A model generated the notes under the pieces. The model was not told the DNA's origin. It saw only the letters and a program-made list of their open reading frames with translations, and did not search any database. Below, piece by piece: positions 25,883-35,670 of a stretch of DNA of 63,950 nucleotides. The position numbers and the translations under genes were made by a program. Position 1 is the stretch's first letter, and each line of letters starts with the position of its first letter. The DNA comes from Bacteroidota bacterium (GTDB lineage Bacteria; Bacteroidota; Bacteroidia; Bacteroidales; Paludibacteraceae), in assembly GCA_030706455.1 (NCBI GenBank), contig JAUZOL010000003.1, forward strand, positions 1 to 63,950, read 5' to 3'.

Positions 25883-27668
25883 GTCGATTAAGTTGTAAGT
25901 CGAGTATTCGGTCTGCCAATACAGAATTAAAAAAACGGTGTTCGGAGCTAAGTGTCCGGTATTGATAATTTTGGACTAATTCGTTGATAAAATCCTGAGG
26001 AGGTGTAAATCCTTGTTTTGCTCCGTTCAGAATATAATCGGGAACCAACTCTTTTAGTGTCTCTTTTAGAAAATATTTTGGATTCCCTTTGCGGTATTTC
26101 ATTTCTACAGGCAATGAGAAAACAAATTCCACCAGCTTATAGTCGATCAGTGGCGATCTAATTTCTACTGAATTACCCATTCCTTGTCTGTCAGCTAAAT
26201 AAAGGCAAAGCATGGTCATGAAATAGCTGAACTCGAAGTAGTTCATTTGTTCTATTTCATTGCCTGATTTTTCGAGTGGAATATAAACGTCAGCATCTTT
26301 GAAGTTGTAACGTTCATCACCTAACGTAAAAGAGGCAGTCTCGACAAATTTTTTGTAATCCTCATATGTCCAGTGTACAACCGACTTGGTGTTATATCCT
26401 AAACTGTATCCCGCAAAAAGGATATGCCGCCAATGCTTGGTCAGAAAACGGACAAATTGTATTTTACGTTCTGCACCTTTGAAAGGGAAGAGCGCCTGAT
26501 GTTCGTGCGATAATTTAAGGGATTCGGCCAGTGCATTAGTCGATGGATAACCATAAAAGAGTTCGTCTCCTCCCAAACCTCCTAACAACACGGTAAAACC
26601 CATCTCTTTTGCTTTTTTGTACAGTGCCCATTGCGACATGGACGATACATCACAAATAGGTTCGTCGATGTATTGTGAATATTCCCAAAACAGATTCTTA
26701 AAATCCCGGTCATCAAGTTCAATTTCATGATAAATCAGGCCTTTTTCTTTGGCAAAACGTTTGGCAATAGCACGTTCATCGCAATCATAATTACCTTTGT
26801 ATCCGGCAGTAATCACATGTACCTCTCTACCTGATTCTTTGGCTAGGGTTGCAATAGCACTTGAATCGATACCCCCGCTAAGCAGTACGCCTATGGGCAC
26901 ATCGCTTCTTAAGCAGATATCTACCGATTCCTGCATCAATTTTAGTGTTTCAGCTTTTGCCTGTTCAAATGTGCCATTAAAAGTTGGTAGGGAAAAGGGT
27001 TTCCAGTAGGTGTGAAATTGAATTCCAGACTGGCCAACAAGAATATATTCGCCCGGTTCTATTCGTTTGATGGAGTTGATATACGTGTTTTTTTTGTCAA
27101 ACGGATAATTATAGCGAATCGATACGGCCAACTGTTGTAAGTCAACCTGAGGTTTTTCAGTATATTGGTGAAGGATCGCTTTTAATTCTGTGCTGAATAC
27201 CACTCCACAGGGTAATTGAGAATAATATAGCGTTTTCTCACCAATGCGGTCGCGGGCAGCAAAAAGTTGTCTCTTTGATATGTCCCACAAGCAAAAGGCA
27301 AACATGCCCCGCAGATGTTCCAGACATTGTACACCGTACTCTTCGTAGAGATGCAGGATAGTTTCGCTATCGGAATCACTGTTGAAGCGATGCCCTCTCA
27401 ACTCCAGTTCCTTTTTTAGCTCAATATAGTTGTATATTTCGCCGTTACAGATCAATACCAGCGATTTGTCTTCGCTAAAGAGTGGTTGTCGCCCGTTCTC
27501 GAGTCCGATGATGGAGAGACGTGTGTGTGCCAGTCCGCATGTGTCATCGCTCCACACGCCGTTCTCGTCAGGTCCCCGGTAGTGCATCTCCCGGTTCATC
27601 CGCGTCAGCTTTTGCAGGTCTTCATCGCTTATTCGAGTATATCTGAATATTGCTGAAATGCCACACAT
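25869..27668 (-). CDS. asnB: Asparagine synthase (glutamine-hydrolysing) homologue
   Basis: 599 residues. The mature enzyme would start at Cys2 (MCGISAIF), the nucleophile of the class II glutaminase domain (1-200, with RGPDENG, HTRLSIIG, ICNGEIYNY). The ATP-pyrophosphatase domain carries the P-loop GVLLSGGIDSSAIATLA and GGLGGDELFYGYP. It may supply asparagine, but AsnB-like proteins within polysaccharide loci often amidate uronic acids, which is the more likely job given glycosyltransferases on both sides. A heptamer tract (27672-27699) sits just upstream, so a fresh promoter could lie here. Confidence 0.85.
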   Translation of the reverse strand: MCGISAIFRYTRISDEDLQKLTRMNREMHYRGPDENGVWSDDTCGLAHTRLSIIGLENGRQPLFSEDKSLVLICNGEIYNYIELKKELELRGHRFNSDSDSETILHLYEEYGVQCLEHLRGMFAFCLWDISKRQLFAARDRIGEKTLYYSQLPCGVVFSTELKAILHQYTEKPQVDLQQLAVSIRYNYPFDKKNTYINSIKRIEPGEYILVGQSGIQFHTYWKPFSLPTFNGTFEQAKAETLKLMQESVDICLRSDVPIGVLLSGGIDSSAIATLAKESGREVHVITAGYKGNYDCDERAIAKRFAKEKGLIYHEIELDDRDFKNLFWEYSQYIDEPICDVSSMSQWALYKKAKEMGFTVLLGGLGGDELFYGYPSTNALAESLKLSHEHQALFPFKGAERKIQFVRFLTKHWRHILFAGYSLGYNTKSVVHWTYEDYKKFVETASFTLGDERYNFKDADVYIPLEKSGNEIEQMNYFEFSYFMTMLCLYLADRQGMGNSVEIRSPLIDYKLVEFVFSLPVEMKYRKGNPKYFLKETLKELVPDYILNGAKQGFTPPQDFINELVQNYQYRTLSSEHRFFNSVLADRILDLQLNRHENR

Positions 27669-27671
27669 GTT

Positions 27672-27699
27672 TGTAATGAGTAATGAGTAATGAGAATGC
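27672..27699. repeat. Heptamer tract (GTAATGA x3)
   Basis: GTAATGA-GTAATGA-GTAATGA-GAATGCG. The cleanest example of the dispersed 7-base tandem repeat. Confidence 0.75.
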
Positions 27700-27732
27700 G
27701 AAACAATTATCCGTCACATTGATCATTAACAA

Positions 27733-28554
27733 TTAGTTTTTATTTTTTGCCCATTTGGCAAAGCTGAAAATTAGTAACGAGACTGCATTCGGAATTTTCT
27801 TTGATTTTATCCAATAGAATGGTTCCATTTGTTTTCGATCTGCTATAGAGTTATCATAGTCTGGAATAAACAATTGCAGTAGAGGGTGAGAATATATTTC
27901 GGCTATTTCTTTTTTATAAATTTCCGTTTTACATTCTTTACTCGAAATACCACCCAAATTATAATCGGAGATAACAATGTTCAGCGTCTCAGTGCTACAT
28001 GCCTGTAAAATAATGGTTCTGTACCAGAATTCGATATCGGCATTGTACCTGAAATCTTCACGGTAGAGACCATGTTGCTCAAACATGCGACGGGCGATAA
28101 AGGTGGCCTGATGCGCTATGTTGTGCTCATACAGATAACCAAATGTAAATTTTGCGGGAGGTGTAGTGGTGTGAATCACCTTTCCTTTGGATGAAATGTC
28201 GCATTTGCCGAGCAGAAAGTCTGCCGAGTGGTGTTTTTTAAATACCATTTCCAGCACCTTTTCGTTAACCAGAAAGTCCCCCGAATTCAGAAATAACAAG
28301 TATTCACCCGTGGCCTGTTGAATTCCTTTGTTCATGGCCTGAAATACGCCAGTGTCGGGTTCCGAGATCCATTTGTATTCAATATCGTTCCGCTTAATCT
28401 CACTCTCTCGTATAACTTCGAGGCTGCTGTCGGTAGATGCTCCGTCAACAATGATATATTCAAACTGCGTAAAAGTCTGCATAAGCACCGATTGAAGCGT
28501 TCTCTTCAGACCGGTGGTGTTGTCTTTGTTGATAGTGATGACGGATAACAGCAT
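27733..28554 (-). CDS. Glycosyltransferase family 2
   Basis: 273 residues: LLSVITINKDNTTGLKRTLQ, YIIVDGASTDSS, SEPDTGVFQAMNKGIQQATG, LFLNSGDFL. Paralogue of the gene at 20666 but without its repeat-derived insertions, which makes it a good reference for the ancestral length. Separated by 64 bases from the asparagine-synthase gene and 11 from the preceding GT2. Cytoplasmic or peripheral. Confidence 0.9.
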   Translation of the reverse strand: MLLSVITINKDNTTGLKRTLQSVLMQTFTQFEYIIVDGASTDSSLEVIRESEIKRNDIEYKWISEPDTGVFQAMNKGIQQATGEYLLFLNSGDFLVNEKVLEMVFKKHHSADFLLGKCDISSKGKVIHTTTPPAKFTFGYLYEHNIAHQATFIARRMFEQHGLYREDFRYNADIEFWYRTIILQACSTETLNIVISDYNLGGISSKECKTEIYKKEIAEIYSHPLLQLFIPDYDNSIADRKQMEPFYWIKSKKIPNAVSLLIFSFAKWAKNKN

Positions 28555-28565
28555 GATATGTAGGT

Positions 28566-29453
28566 TTATGCCAGATAGAAAATATTCTCAAACTTTTTAC
28601 GGTCGAAATGGCTATATTTTTTACTCTTGAGCAACAACAGCAGGTCACTATCGGAGGACCTGATCCGAAAGAATGCACAAATATACTTCAATACTTTGAC
28701 AGGAACCCGTTTGAGGAGATCTTTGTCTTTTGATAAATGTTCAAACAGGAATACATTGTCGGAAGCTTCAAAAGCTGTATATAAATCGATGATCTCTTTT
28801 TTTCGTTTATCGCCTCCCACTGCCGTTTTATGGGCATCGTGTTCCCGATAGATGGAAAATGGCTTGTTTTCAAAAATAATTTTTACAGCCGATTGTTGAG
28901 CCCGCAGAAACCATTCCCAGTCGAAAACAAAGTGGAACTGCTCATTCAGAATACCTACCGACTCCCAGGTTTTTCGAGTCCAAAACGATGACGGTTGTAT
29001 GATAAAGTCGTTGTTGATCAGATCGATTTCCGTAGCATACCGTTGGACGTCGTATCCTTGAGTTACGACACCTTCGGCGGTTTCGTTGAAATGGATGCAG
29101 TTGCCGCTTAAAATTTGTTTTTTTGCTATGTTCAGACAGGATGCTACATAGCTGAGTACATTGGGCATATACATGTCGTCGCTGTTGAGCCAACAGAGAA
29201 TATCTCCTGTTGCTTTCGCAAATCCTTTATTAATAGCATGAGCCTGTCCATGGTCTTTTTCGCTGATCCAAAAGGAGAGACGATCGGAATATTTTTTTAT
29301 AATTTCTACACTGCCATCGTTGCTGCCACCATCAATGATGATGTATTCCAGATTAGGATAGTTTTGACCCAAAACAGACAAAATGGTCTGTTCCAGAAAT
29401 TGTCCCTGATTGTAGGAGGGCGTTATAACGGATATTTTGGGGAGCAAGCTCAT
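28566..29453 (-). CDS. Glycosyltransferase family 2
   Basis: 295 residues: ISVITPSYNQGQFLEQTILS, YIIIDGGSNDGS, SEKDHGQAHAINKGFAKATG, CWLNSDDMY (DXD-type site). This motif set is typical of the WfgS/WfeV-like GT2 group. Its start overlaps the upstream FkbM gene by 4 bases. The C-terminal 60 residues are basic and may attach to the membrane. Confidence 0.9.
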   Translation of the reverse strand: MSLLPKISVITPSYNQGQFLEQTILSVLGQNYPNLEYIIIDGGSNDGSVEIIKKYSDRLSFWISEKDHGQAHAINKGFAKATGDILCWLNSDDMYMPNVLSYVASCLNIAKKQILSGNCIHFNETAEGVVTQGYDVQRYATEIDLINNDFIIQPSSFWTRKTWESVGILNEQFHFVFDWEWFLRAQQSAVKIIFENKPFSIYREHDAHKTAVGGDKRKKEIIDLYTAFEASDNVFLFEHLSKDKDLLKRVPVKVLKYICAFFRIRSSDSDLLLLLKSKKYSHFDRKKFENIFYLA

Positions 29454-30208
29454 TGAATCGCGATGTTTTTATTTACAAAGATGCCGTCTACTTGCAATAA
29501 CTTCCCGCTTTCAGGGTTACGAATTCCGTTCTCCAGAGCAAACAGTTCAAATCCTATCGACTGCAAATAATTTACCATTTCAGTGAATAGCACTTCATCT
29601 TTATAAAGGGGTTCTATTGACATTTCCAGTTGCAACAAAGTTATCTTTTTTAGTGATTCTATAGCACCATCCAATACATTTTTTTCAAAACCCTGGGTGT
29701 CAATTTTAAGCATAACTTTATCGCTAGACAGATAATAATTTGCAAAAATATCGTCCAATCGTTTGAGATCAATCGTTTGTTCACCAATATAGTTTGAATC
29801 GGCATCATACGAAATATGAGAGGGCAGAATATCCAGCAGTGAACTGCTATATGAATTGCCCGATACATGGATCACGGCCTTTTCGGTTTTGTTTCCCAGC
29901 CCGAAATTTTCGCAGCGCCAAGAGTTGTCGGTAGCCGACAGTTGTTGCAAGTCTTCAAAAGCCGATTTCAGGGGTTCGAATGACACGATGCGTTCTTTGT
30001 ATCCGATGCGGCGCATGAGGCTGGCATATTGTCCCGTATTGGCACCCACATCGAGTAAGAGTTGGATGTTGTAGTATGACACCATCTGTTGCCGGGCTTT
30101 CAGCTCTTCGCTCAGATGGTTGAGGAAATATTGCTTATGGTCGGCAGGCACAATTCGTTTGATCTGATAATTGAAGTGCGCCAAAAGCCTGTTTATGAAT
30201 GTCTTCAT
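29450..30208 (-). CDS. FkbM family methyltransferase
   Basis: 252 residues. SAM-binding motif LLLDVGANTGQYASLMRRIG, the acidic loop SFEPLKSAFEDL, then VMLKIDTQGFEKNVLDGA, a pattern typical of FkbM O-methyltransferases. It probably methylates a sugar hydroxyl of the cluster's glycan. Overlaps its neighbours by 4 bases on both sides. A second FkbM gene lies at 33958; the two are divergent in sequence. Confidence 0.88.
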   Translation of the reverse strand: MKTFINRLLAHFNYQIKRIVPADHKQYFLNHLSEELKARQQMVSYYNIQLLLDVGANTGQYASLMRRIGYKERIVSFEPLKSAFEDLQQLSATDNSWRCENFGLGNKTEKAVIHVSGNSYSSSLLDILPSHISYDADSNYIGEQTIDLKRLDDIFANYYLSSDKVMLKIDTQGFEKNVLDGAIESLKKITLLQLEMSIEPLYKDEVLFTEMVNYLQSIGFELFALENGIRNPESGKLLQVDGIFVNKNIAIQ

Positions 30209-31182
30209 TGTGTTGTAATTATACGTTTTTTTAATTTTCGGTAACTCCTAATCATCCCTTGTGGTAAAATAGCATATAAGAGTGATACCATTTTTTCAAA
30301 TAAGGTTTTATGTGGCGTTGGACTCCAAAAGCGTTTAAAATAGGAATAATCAGCGGCCTTTTCGATCTTGATTCTAGAGGGATGTGTCAATGGCAATATC
30401 GCGTTTGTATTCAAAGCCGCCTGAGGAGAATCGTTGTCAGTAGTGTGCGTGGCGTTGTCTCCAAAACCGATATTTTGTACGAGATTCACATTAGGAGCAA
30501 TCGAACATCTGCCCGTGTACCATACATGAAACCACAACTGGTAATCCCATGCATCATTTCGGTTTGAGGCGGCGATCTGGTCAAATGTCGATTTCCAGTA
30601 GTCACGTTCAGAACGCGTGTGGAAGGTTGCGTCTATCTGTCGCCACATTTTTGTTTTATCCAGTTTTTTCAGGTCAAAGCGGTATTCCTCCCAAACCCTG
30701 CGCCAGGTAGCCCATCCCCAGGTATAACTGTATTTTGAAAAATAGTACGATGCATTGCCATACACTTTGCCATTGTTGAAATTATCGCCACCAATCACAG
30801 CAATTTGGTTGTTGTTGCGATATCTTTCTAATAATTCAGCGCAATAAGCGAAAAAGTCGGGGTGGGGTAGGCAATCATCTTCGAGAATAATGCCTTCGTC
30901 GACGTGCTCAAAAAACCATGCGATAGCAGTAGCCGGCCCAAGGCCGCAACCTAAATTTTTGTCTCTGAAAAGCGTTTTTACTTCACACTCCCAATCAATA
31001 CTACTCATTACATATTCACGTACTTCACGGCATAAGTCTTCTTCGTCAGTTCTGTCCGTTCGGGCTCCGTCGGAAGCAATGAATAGTTGCACAGGCTGCG
31101 CTGACCGTATTGCTTCAAACACTTGCTTTGTCGTATCTATGCGGTTGAAGATAATAAATAGGATAGGGGAGGAATGAGGCAT
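30205..31182 (-). CDS. GT-A glycosyltransferase (GNT-I-like)
   Basis: 325 residues: PILFIIFNRIDTTKQVFEAI, LFIASDGAR, LGCGLGPATAIAWFFEH, GIILEDDCLPHPDFF with the EDD metal site, and SYTWGWATWRRVW, which is highly typical of this bacterial group. It is the better preserved of the two GNT-I-like enzymes in the cluster. Starts 2 bases after the stop of the GT2 gene at 31185 and overlaps FkbM by 4 bases. Confidence 0.85.
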   Translation of the reverse strand: MPHSSPILFIIFNRIDTTKQVFEAIRSAQPVQLFIASDGARTDRTDEEDLCREVREYVMSSIDWECEVKTLFRDKNLGCGLGPATAIAWFFEHVDEGIILEDDCLPHPDFFAYCAELLERYRNNNQIAVIGGDNFNNGKVYGNASYYFSKYSYTWGWATWRRVWEEYRFDLKKLDKTKMWRQIDATFHTRSERDYWKSTFDQIAASNRNDAWDYQLWFHVWYTGRCSIAPNVNLVQNIGFGDNATHTTDNDSPQAALNTNAILPLTHPSRIKIEKAADYSYFKRFWSPTPHKTLFEKMVSLLYAILPQGMIRSYRKLKKRIITTQ

Positions 31183-31184
31183 TA

Positions 31185-32102
31185 TTAATGTTTCAATAGT
31201 TGTTGGAGTTTTCTGTGAAATAAAGGTGTAATTATTGATGAGTCATAGTGTAAAGAAAGAATGGCATAATAGAGAGTCAGTAGAGATTTTCTTTTATAAG
31301 CCGTTTTAGCGAGTTGATAATATTGTTCTCCAAACAAATGAGGTAAATAACTCTTTAGTTTGCCCTCAAATTCACTGTTTAATGCTTTAAGATGAATCAA
31401 ATATTTCTTGTTAGAAAATTCCTGATTTGTTATGCTTGTATCGTGTCTCCTGTATATAGCAGTGGTTTCATTTATGCCCCGGATTTTTCCATACTCGCAT
31501 AGTCTTAAAAACAGGGGAATGTCATAAAACATAAATTGATCCATATGCTTGAATGGGTAAGGTATATTGTTTCTGAAAAGCACTGTTGCAGTTGGTACTG
31601 TCCACTTAAGCAACAATTCAATTCCAGTGTAATCTCGATTTTCTAAACTACAAAAGAGAGAGGGCTCTTTTGTCCATGTTTGATAATCAAAAACTTCCAT
31701 AGCATTCGTAAACACCATTGAATATTCGGGGTGTTGTTCCATAAAATCCACTTGTTTTTGTAGTTTAAGCGGATCTGTCCAATAATCATCTCCTTCGCAG
31801 ATTGCAATGTATTTTCCACGACAGGCAATTTTATTCTCAAAATAGTTGACTTTTAGGCCCTGGTTACTTTTATTTAAACGCAACGTAATCAGACTGGGAT
31901 ATCTTTGCTGATAATCGATTAAAATATTTCTTGTATTGTCAGTTGAACAATCATCACAAATAACAATTTCATATTCAAAATTGACATTCTGTTGTAATAC
32001 CCCTTCAATTGCATCTGAAATATACTTTTCGTGATTGTAAGTGATAATATCAATACTAACAAGGGGATTGTCATTTTTATTTTTAGTATTATTTATGGCC
32101 AT
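31185..32102 (-). CDS. Glycosyltransferase family 2
   Basis: 305 residues: VSIDIITYNHEKYISDAIEG, YEIVICDDCSTDNTRN, AICEGDDYWTDPLKLQKQVD. The EGDDYW motif is that of the GT2 group found in many O-antigen loci. AT-rich, like the next three genes upstream. One base separates it from the preceding GT2. The C-terminal region has amphipathic helices only. Confidence 0.9.
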   Translation of the reverse strand: MAINNTKNKNDNPLVSIDIITYNHEKYISDAIEGVLQQNVNFEYEIVICDDCSTDNTRNILIDYQQRYPSLITLRLNKSNQGLKVNYFENKIACRGKYIAICEGDDYWTDPLKLQKQVDFMEQHPEYSMVFTNAMEVFDYQTWTKEPSLFCSLENRDYTGIELLLKWTVPTATVLFRNNIPYPFKHMDQFMFYDIPLFLRLCEYGKIRGINETTAIYRRHDTSITNQEFSNKKYLIHLKALNSEFEGKLKSYLPHLFGEQYYQLAKTAYKRKSLLTLYYAILSLHYDSSIITPLFHRKLQQLLKH

Positions 32103-32103
32103 T

Positions 32104-33015
32104 TTATTTTTTCAATATACGTCGTAATAATGAAAGTGGTTTAATTATTATTTTACCTAAACGGTAGGCATAGGAAGATTGTAATTTATTTTGATTCATG
32201 ATGATTTCATCTTCTACTTGATGGTTTTCTGCTATTATTGCGAATGTGTAGTTTTCGATTCTTGATAAAAAGAGTTTTAATTCTTCATCGTGTAATAATT
32301 TTGAAATAGCAAACAACGCAGTAATAGTATTTTTTTGCATAAGCCATCTTTGATGTATCATGCTTTGACTATGTATTCTATATATAACTAATGATTCATC
32401 CACGTATTTGATTAGGGGCTTTTTAGTAGAAATTTCAACCCAGAAAAGCCAATCTTCTTTTGCAAATAATAATGTGTCAAATTTTATGTCATTGACAATC
32501 CCATTGCGGAAAAGTGCGCTATGAATGGGAATTGAAAAGCTTTTGTCCCATTCAAATAATATGTCATGCCTAAAAGTATTGTTCGTTGTGAAATTATGGC
32601 AATATTTAGAGGGGGTGATTTTTCCTTTACTATAAATACTATAGTTGCTTATACAAATTGAAGTTTTATCATTTTGATTGAAAACTTTAAGTTGTTTCTC
32701 AAATTTAGTTGAGACTAAAAAATCATCTGCATCGAGAAATTGTATGTATTGACCTTTGGCATTTGCCATTCCTGCATTTCGAGCAGAAGAAAGACCCCCA
32801 TTTTCTTTTAAGATATATTTGAAGCGGCTATCCTTATTACAATATGTTTTAGCAATTTCTTCCGTATTATCAGGGCTACCATCATTTACAATTATACATT
32901 CCCAGTTAGTATAGGTTTGAGCTAACACAGAATCAAGAGCTTCTGGTAAATATTGTGCTTGATTGTAACAGGGAACTATGACGGATATAAGAGGAATATT
33001 CATGCCTAAGTTCAT
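32104..33015 (-). CDS. Glycosyltransferase family 2
   Basis: 303 residues (Met5 at 33003 may be the true start): PLISVIVPCYNQAQYLPEAL, CIIVNDGSPDNT, GGLSSARNAGMANAKG, QFLDADDFLV. Complete GT-A donor-binding half; the C-terminal half is divergent and would hold acceptor specificity. Strongly AT-rich DNA. Follows the GT32-like gene by 13 bases. Confidence 0.9.
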   Translation of the reverse strand: MNLGMNIPLISVIVPCYNQAQYLPEALDSVLAQTYTNWECIIVNDGSPDNTEEIAKTYCNKDSRFKYILKENGGLSSARNAGMANAKGQYIQFLDADDFLVSTKFEKQLKVFNQNDKTSICISNYSIYSKGKITPSKYCHNFTTNNTFRHDILFEWDKSFSIPIHSALFRNGIVNDIKFDTLLFAKEDWLFWVEISTKKPLIKYVDESLVIYRIHSQSMIHQRWLMQKNTITALFAISKLLHDEELKLFLSRIENYTFAIIAENHQVEDEIIMNQNKLQSSYAYRLGKIIIKPLSLLRRILKK

Positions 33016-33028
33016 TGAGTTTTATTGA

Positions 33029-33961
33029 TCAGACTGTGTTTTTTTGATAAAATATTGATTTCCAGAATAGTTTAATCAAGGCTGTTTTTGAAATGCAGAA
33101 ACGAGCTTCTTTACTTTCTTTTGAGAAGTTGAAATATAGTAATGGTGAATATCTATTGTTAGATAGGTACTTACAATGAAAATACGAGTGTACTATGTGC
33201 TCTTCCTCTTCACTTCTCAAATTTATATGTGCGAGGCTAAGAGCTAACCGCTTATAGGAAACATTTTTTAATGATATATTTTTTTGTTGTAATAATGAGA
33301 TTATTACTTCTTTGTCAGTTAATGATAGACGTTTCCCAGTTTTTCGAATGAAAAAGTCTTTTTGAAATGTATCGAAGTTTTCTAACCATGAAGCATTCCA
33401 GTGGTGTATTGTATAGTATTGATGTTCATTTTGAGGTGTTGTCCATTCTCCATTGAAATTAAGTGGATAAAAATAATGTGCTGGAGCTATAAATATATCT
33501 AATTTATGGGTGAATTTATGAATATATTCAGTTAGTATGTGAGGTATTGGTTTGATTAATAATGTGTTATCATAGTATTTTATCAGATTTTGTACTAATT
33601 CATGATTCTTTTGACACCCAAATGTTGCACAATTGACAAATTCTTTATCCTCGTAACCAGCAAAAAAACTGTGTTCTGAGAAATAGGGAGGAAGAGTCAT
33701 ACATAATTCCATGTCAGTATCAAAATAGATGCCTCCCCAATGATATAACGCGTATAACCTGATATAATCGGAAGCATAAGCCCATTGTTGCAAGTCTATG
33801 CAGATTTTTACATATGGAATATTAATTGGAGAATTATTTTCATTCCATTCTATAATTTCATATTCAGGTAAGTATTTACTCCAAGATTCAATACACTGAA
33901 GAACTATTGGCGGCTTGGGTTTTTGTCCTAGCCAAACATAATGAATTAACTTGGGAATCAT
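33029..33961 (-). CDS. GT32-like glycosyltransferase (DXD sugar-binding, OCH1-type)
   Basis: 310 residues. MIPKLIHYVWLGQKPKP at the start, QWAYASDYIRLYALYHWGGIYFDTDMEL in the middle (quoted as QWAYASDYIRLY and GGIYFDTDMEL): the DTD triplet binds the nucleotide-sugar metal in this family. Such enzymes are common in bacterial capsule and O-antigen loci. Overlaps the upstream FkbM gene by 4 bases. AT-rich. Confidence 0.87.
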   Translation of the reverse strand: MIPKLIHYVWLGQKPKPPIVLQCIESWSKYLPEYEIIEWNENNSPINIPYVKICIDLQQWAYASDYIRLYALYHWGGIYFDTDMELCMTLPPYFSEHSFFAGYEDKEFVNCATFGCQKNHELVQNLIKYYDNTLLIKPIPHILTEYIHKFTHKLDIFIAPAHYFYPLNFNGEWTTPQNEHQYYTIHHWNASWLENFDTFQKDFFIRKTGKRLSLTDKEVIISLLQQKNISLKNVSYKRLALSLAHINLRSEEEEHIVHSYFHCKYLSNNRYSPLLYFNFSKESKEARFCISKTALIKLFWKSIFYQKNTV

Positions 33962-34692
33962 AATTTAATTTTTGTTAAGTCAATCGCAAGCATATCATTA
34001 CCTTCTGAAAAGCAAATATAACCTTGATGTTTTAATAAAGTAATGGAATCATGCTGCTCTTGGGATGTAAGATGTATGTATTCATATTTGATTATTTTTG
34101 GATGGTATTTTTTGAATTCAATGAGTTTAATTATTTCAAAATCAAATCCTTCTGTGTCAATTTGTAGGAGATCTATACTCCTGTTACTAAATTCGACCTC
34201 TGAGAAAATATTCATTAAGCTATCAGCCTTGACTGTTTCTTCTATAATGTTTTTTTTGTCAATTGCTAGTTTTTCATGATATTCAGAGAATAAAGATCCA
34301 ATCCCATTACACCAGTCGGGCAGTTGGTTATACTTTAAGGGATCTACCCTATACAAAATAACTTCTTTCTTATCAGGATGAACTGCTTTGTTGATTAATT
34401 TGATATTAGGAAATATTGAGAAGTTGTTTTTGAGCTTGTTGAAAATATCTAAACTGGGTTCAATTGCAATACCTACTACATTTTTGTTGATCATAAAGTC
34501 ATATAAAAAATCATGACTTATACCATCATTGGCACCAACGATTATAACACAAAATTCTGATTTGTTTTTTGCAAAGTTTTTTTCAAGAATATCAATCAGT
34601 TTTATATTTGGAGTACGTGTAGTTAAAAATCTGACAATCTTTCGATATAATTTAATCTTGAAAATTGTATAATAATTTACTATGAGCTTCAT
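33958..34692 (-). CDS. FkbM family methyltransferase
   Basis: 244 residues: FCVIIVGANDGISHDFLYDF (SAM-binding glycine loop), GIAIEPSLDIF, and LLQIDTEGFDFEIIKLIEF, all FkbM hallmarks. Likely methylates a glycan hydroxyl or terminates a chain. It is the first gene after the IS element: only 35 bases separate its start from the IS end at 34728, so its native promoter or upstream operon context has been cut off. AT-rich. Confidence 0.87.
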   Translation of the reverse strand: MKLIVNYYTIFKIKLYRKIVRFLTTRTPNIKLIDILEKNFAKNKSEFCVIIVGANDGISHDFLYDFMINKNVVGIAIEPSLDIFNKLKNNFSIFPNIKLINKAVHPDKKEVILYRVDPLKYNQLPDWCNGIGSLFSEYHEKLAIDKKNIIEETVKADSLMNIFSEVEFSNRSIDLLQIDTEGFDFEIIKLIEFKKYHPKIIKYEYIHLTSQEQHDSITLLKHQGYICFSEGNDMLAIDLTKIKL

Positions 34693-34780
34693 TTTTTTTG
34701 ATTGGTTTGTTAAGTGTTGGAATGATTTGTCTAGTCCTAAAAAAGCGTTACAGTTTTTACTAGGACAAAACTAATATAAT

Positions 34781-35670
34781 TTATGAGATAGATGTCGGGC
34801 TAGCCCGACATCTATCTTTATTTTTATAGGTTTTAATCTTAATTGTTTTTTGTTCATGCATCTGCTCAGGAGTTCTCATGAGGCAAGAATAATGGGGTCT
34901 TTTAGTGTTGTAAATGCGTACAGCATCTTCCACTAATAATTTCATGGTTCGGATATCAACCTGATATTCTTCCAGTAAAAACTCCTGTTTTTAAGATTCC
35001 ATTTACTCTTTCGGCAATAGCATTAGCGTAAGGATCATAACTTTCGGTCATGCTGGGAGTTATTTTCCTCTTTTTCAATACCCTCTGGTAATCATTGCTG
35101 CAATATTGCAATCCCCTGTCGGAGTGATGAATCAGTCTGTCTTTATAGTTTCTTTGTTTGATAGCCATATTTAAAGCCCTAAGCGATCCTTCTGTTGCCA
35201 GACTGTTAGAAACGTCATAGCCCATGATTTTCTTTGAATAGGCATCTGTAACCAATGCTAAATAGCAGTTTCTGTCTCTGCCTCCAATATAGGTTATGTC
35301 CGACACCCAGATCTGTTCCGGGCGTTGCAAGGGCATGTGTTCCACTAAGTTTTTATGCTTGCGGAAACGGTGATGGGAGTTAGTGGTGATCCGGTAGTTT
35401 CTCTTTGGCTTAACCAACATGTGATTGGCCTTAAGGATTGCCAAAAACTTATCCCGACCTATTTGTATTTCCTGCAGTGGTTCATGCAACAGGTAATGCA
35501 GTTTCCTGAAACCTATACGTGGCATATTCCGGCGCACGGGCGTAACCATGGCAATGACTTGTTCGGCTTTGATTTGCTTTTTCCCTTTGGACCGCAAGGA
35601 GCGGTAATAGGCCTGTCTGCTAAACCCGAGTAATCCACAGGTGCAACTTATGCTTGTTTCGTTGTCTTTT
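34781..35670 (-). pseudogene. IS3-family transposase orfB, frameshifted
   Basis: DDE integrase: VSDITYIGG (first Asp), LIHHSDRGLQYCS (second Asp) and AIAERVNGILK (Glu). The reading frame starts upstream of any ATG in the orfA/orfB overlap with CGLLGFSRQAYYRSL, so it is made by ribosomal frameshift from orfA. After GILK a run of five A (34988-34992 on the other strand) adds one base and leads to the early stop at 34956; in the shifted frame the expected ending QEFLLEEYQVDIRTMKLL to RTPEQMH continues to a stop at 34781. The catalytic Glu precedes the shift, so about 70 residues are lost. Probably inactive, unless the extra A is a sequencing error. Confidence 0.85.
34787..34816 (+). terminator. 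30-base perfect palindrome near the IS end
   Basis: Perfect inverted repeat with GATAGATGTCGGGCT as left arm (34787-34801), followed on the plus strand by TTTATTTTTATAGG. It can act as a terminator for transcription entering the IS from its left end, and overlaps the last codons of orfB. Confidence 0.65.

Noticed and set aside
25869-27668. AsnB homologue as plain asparagine biosynthesis
   Set aside because: Not excluded, but its place inside the glycan operon favours a role in sugar amidation, so I kept the call general.
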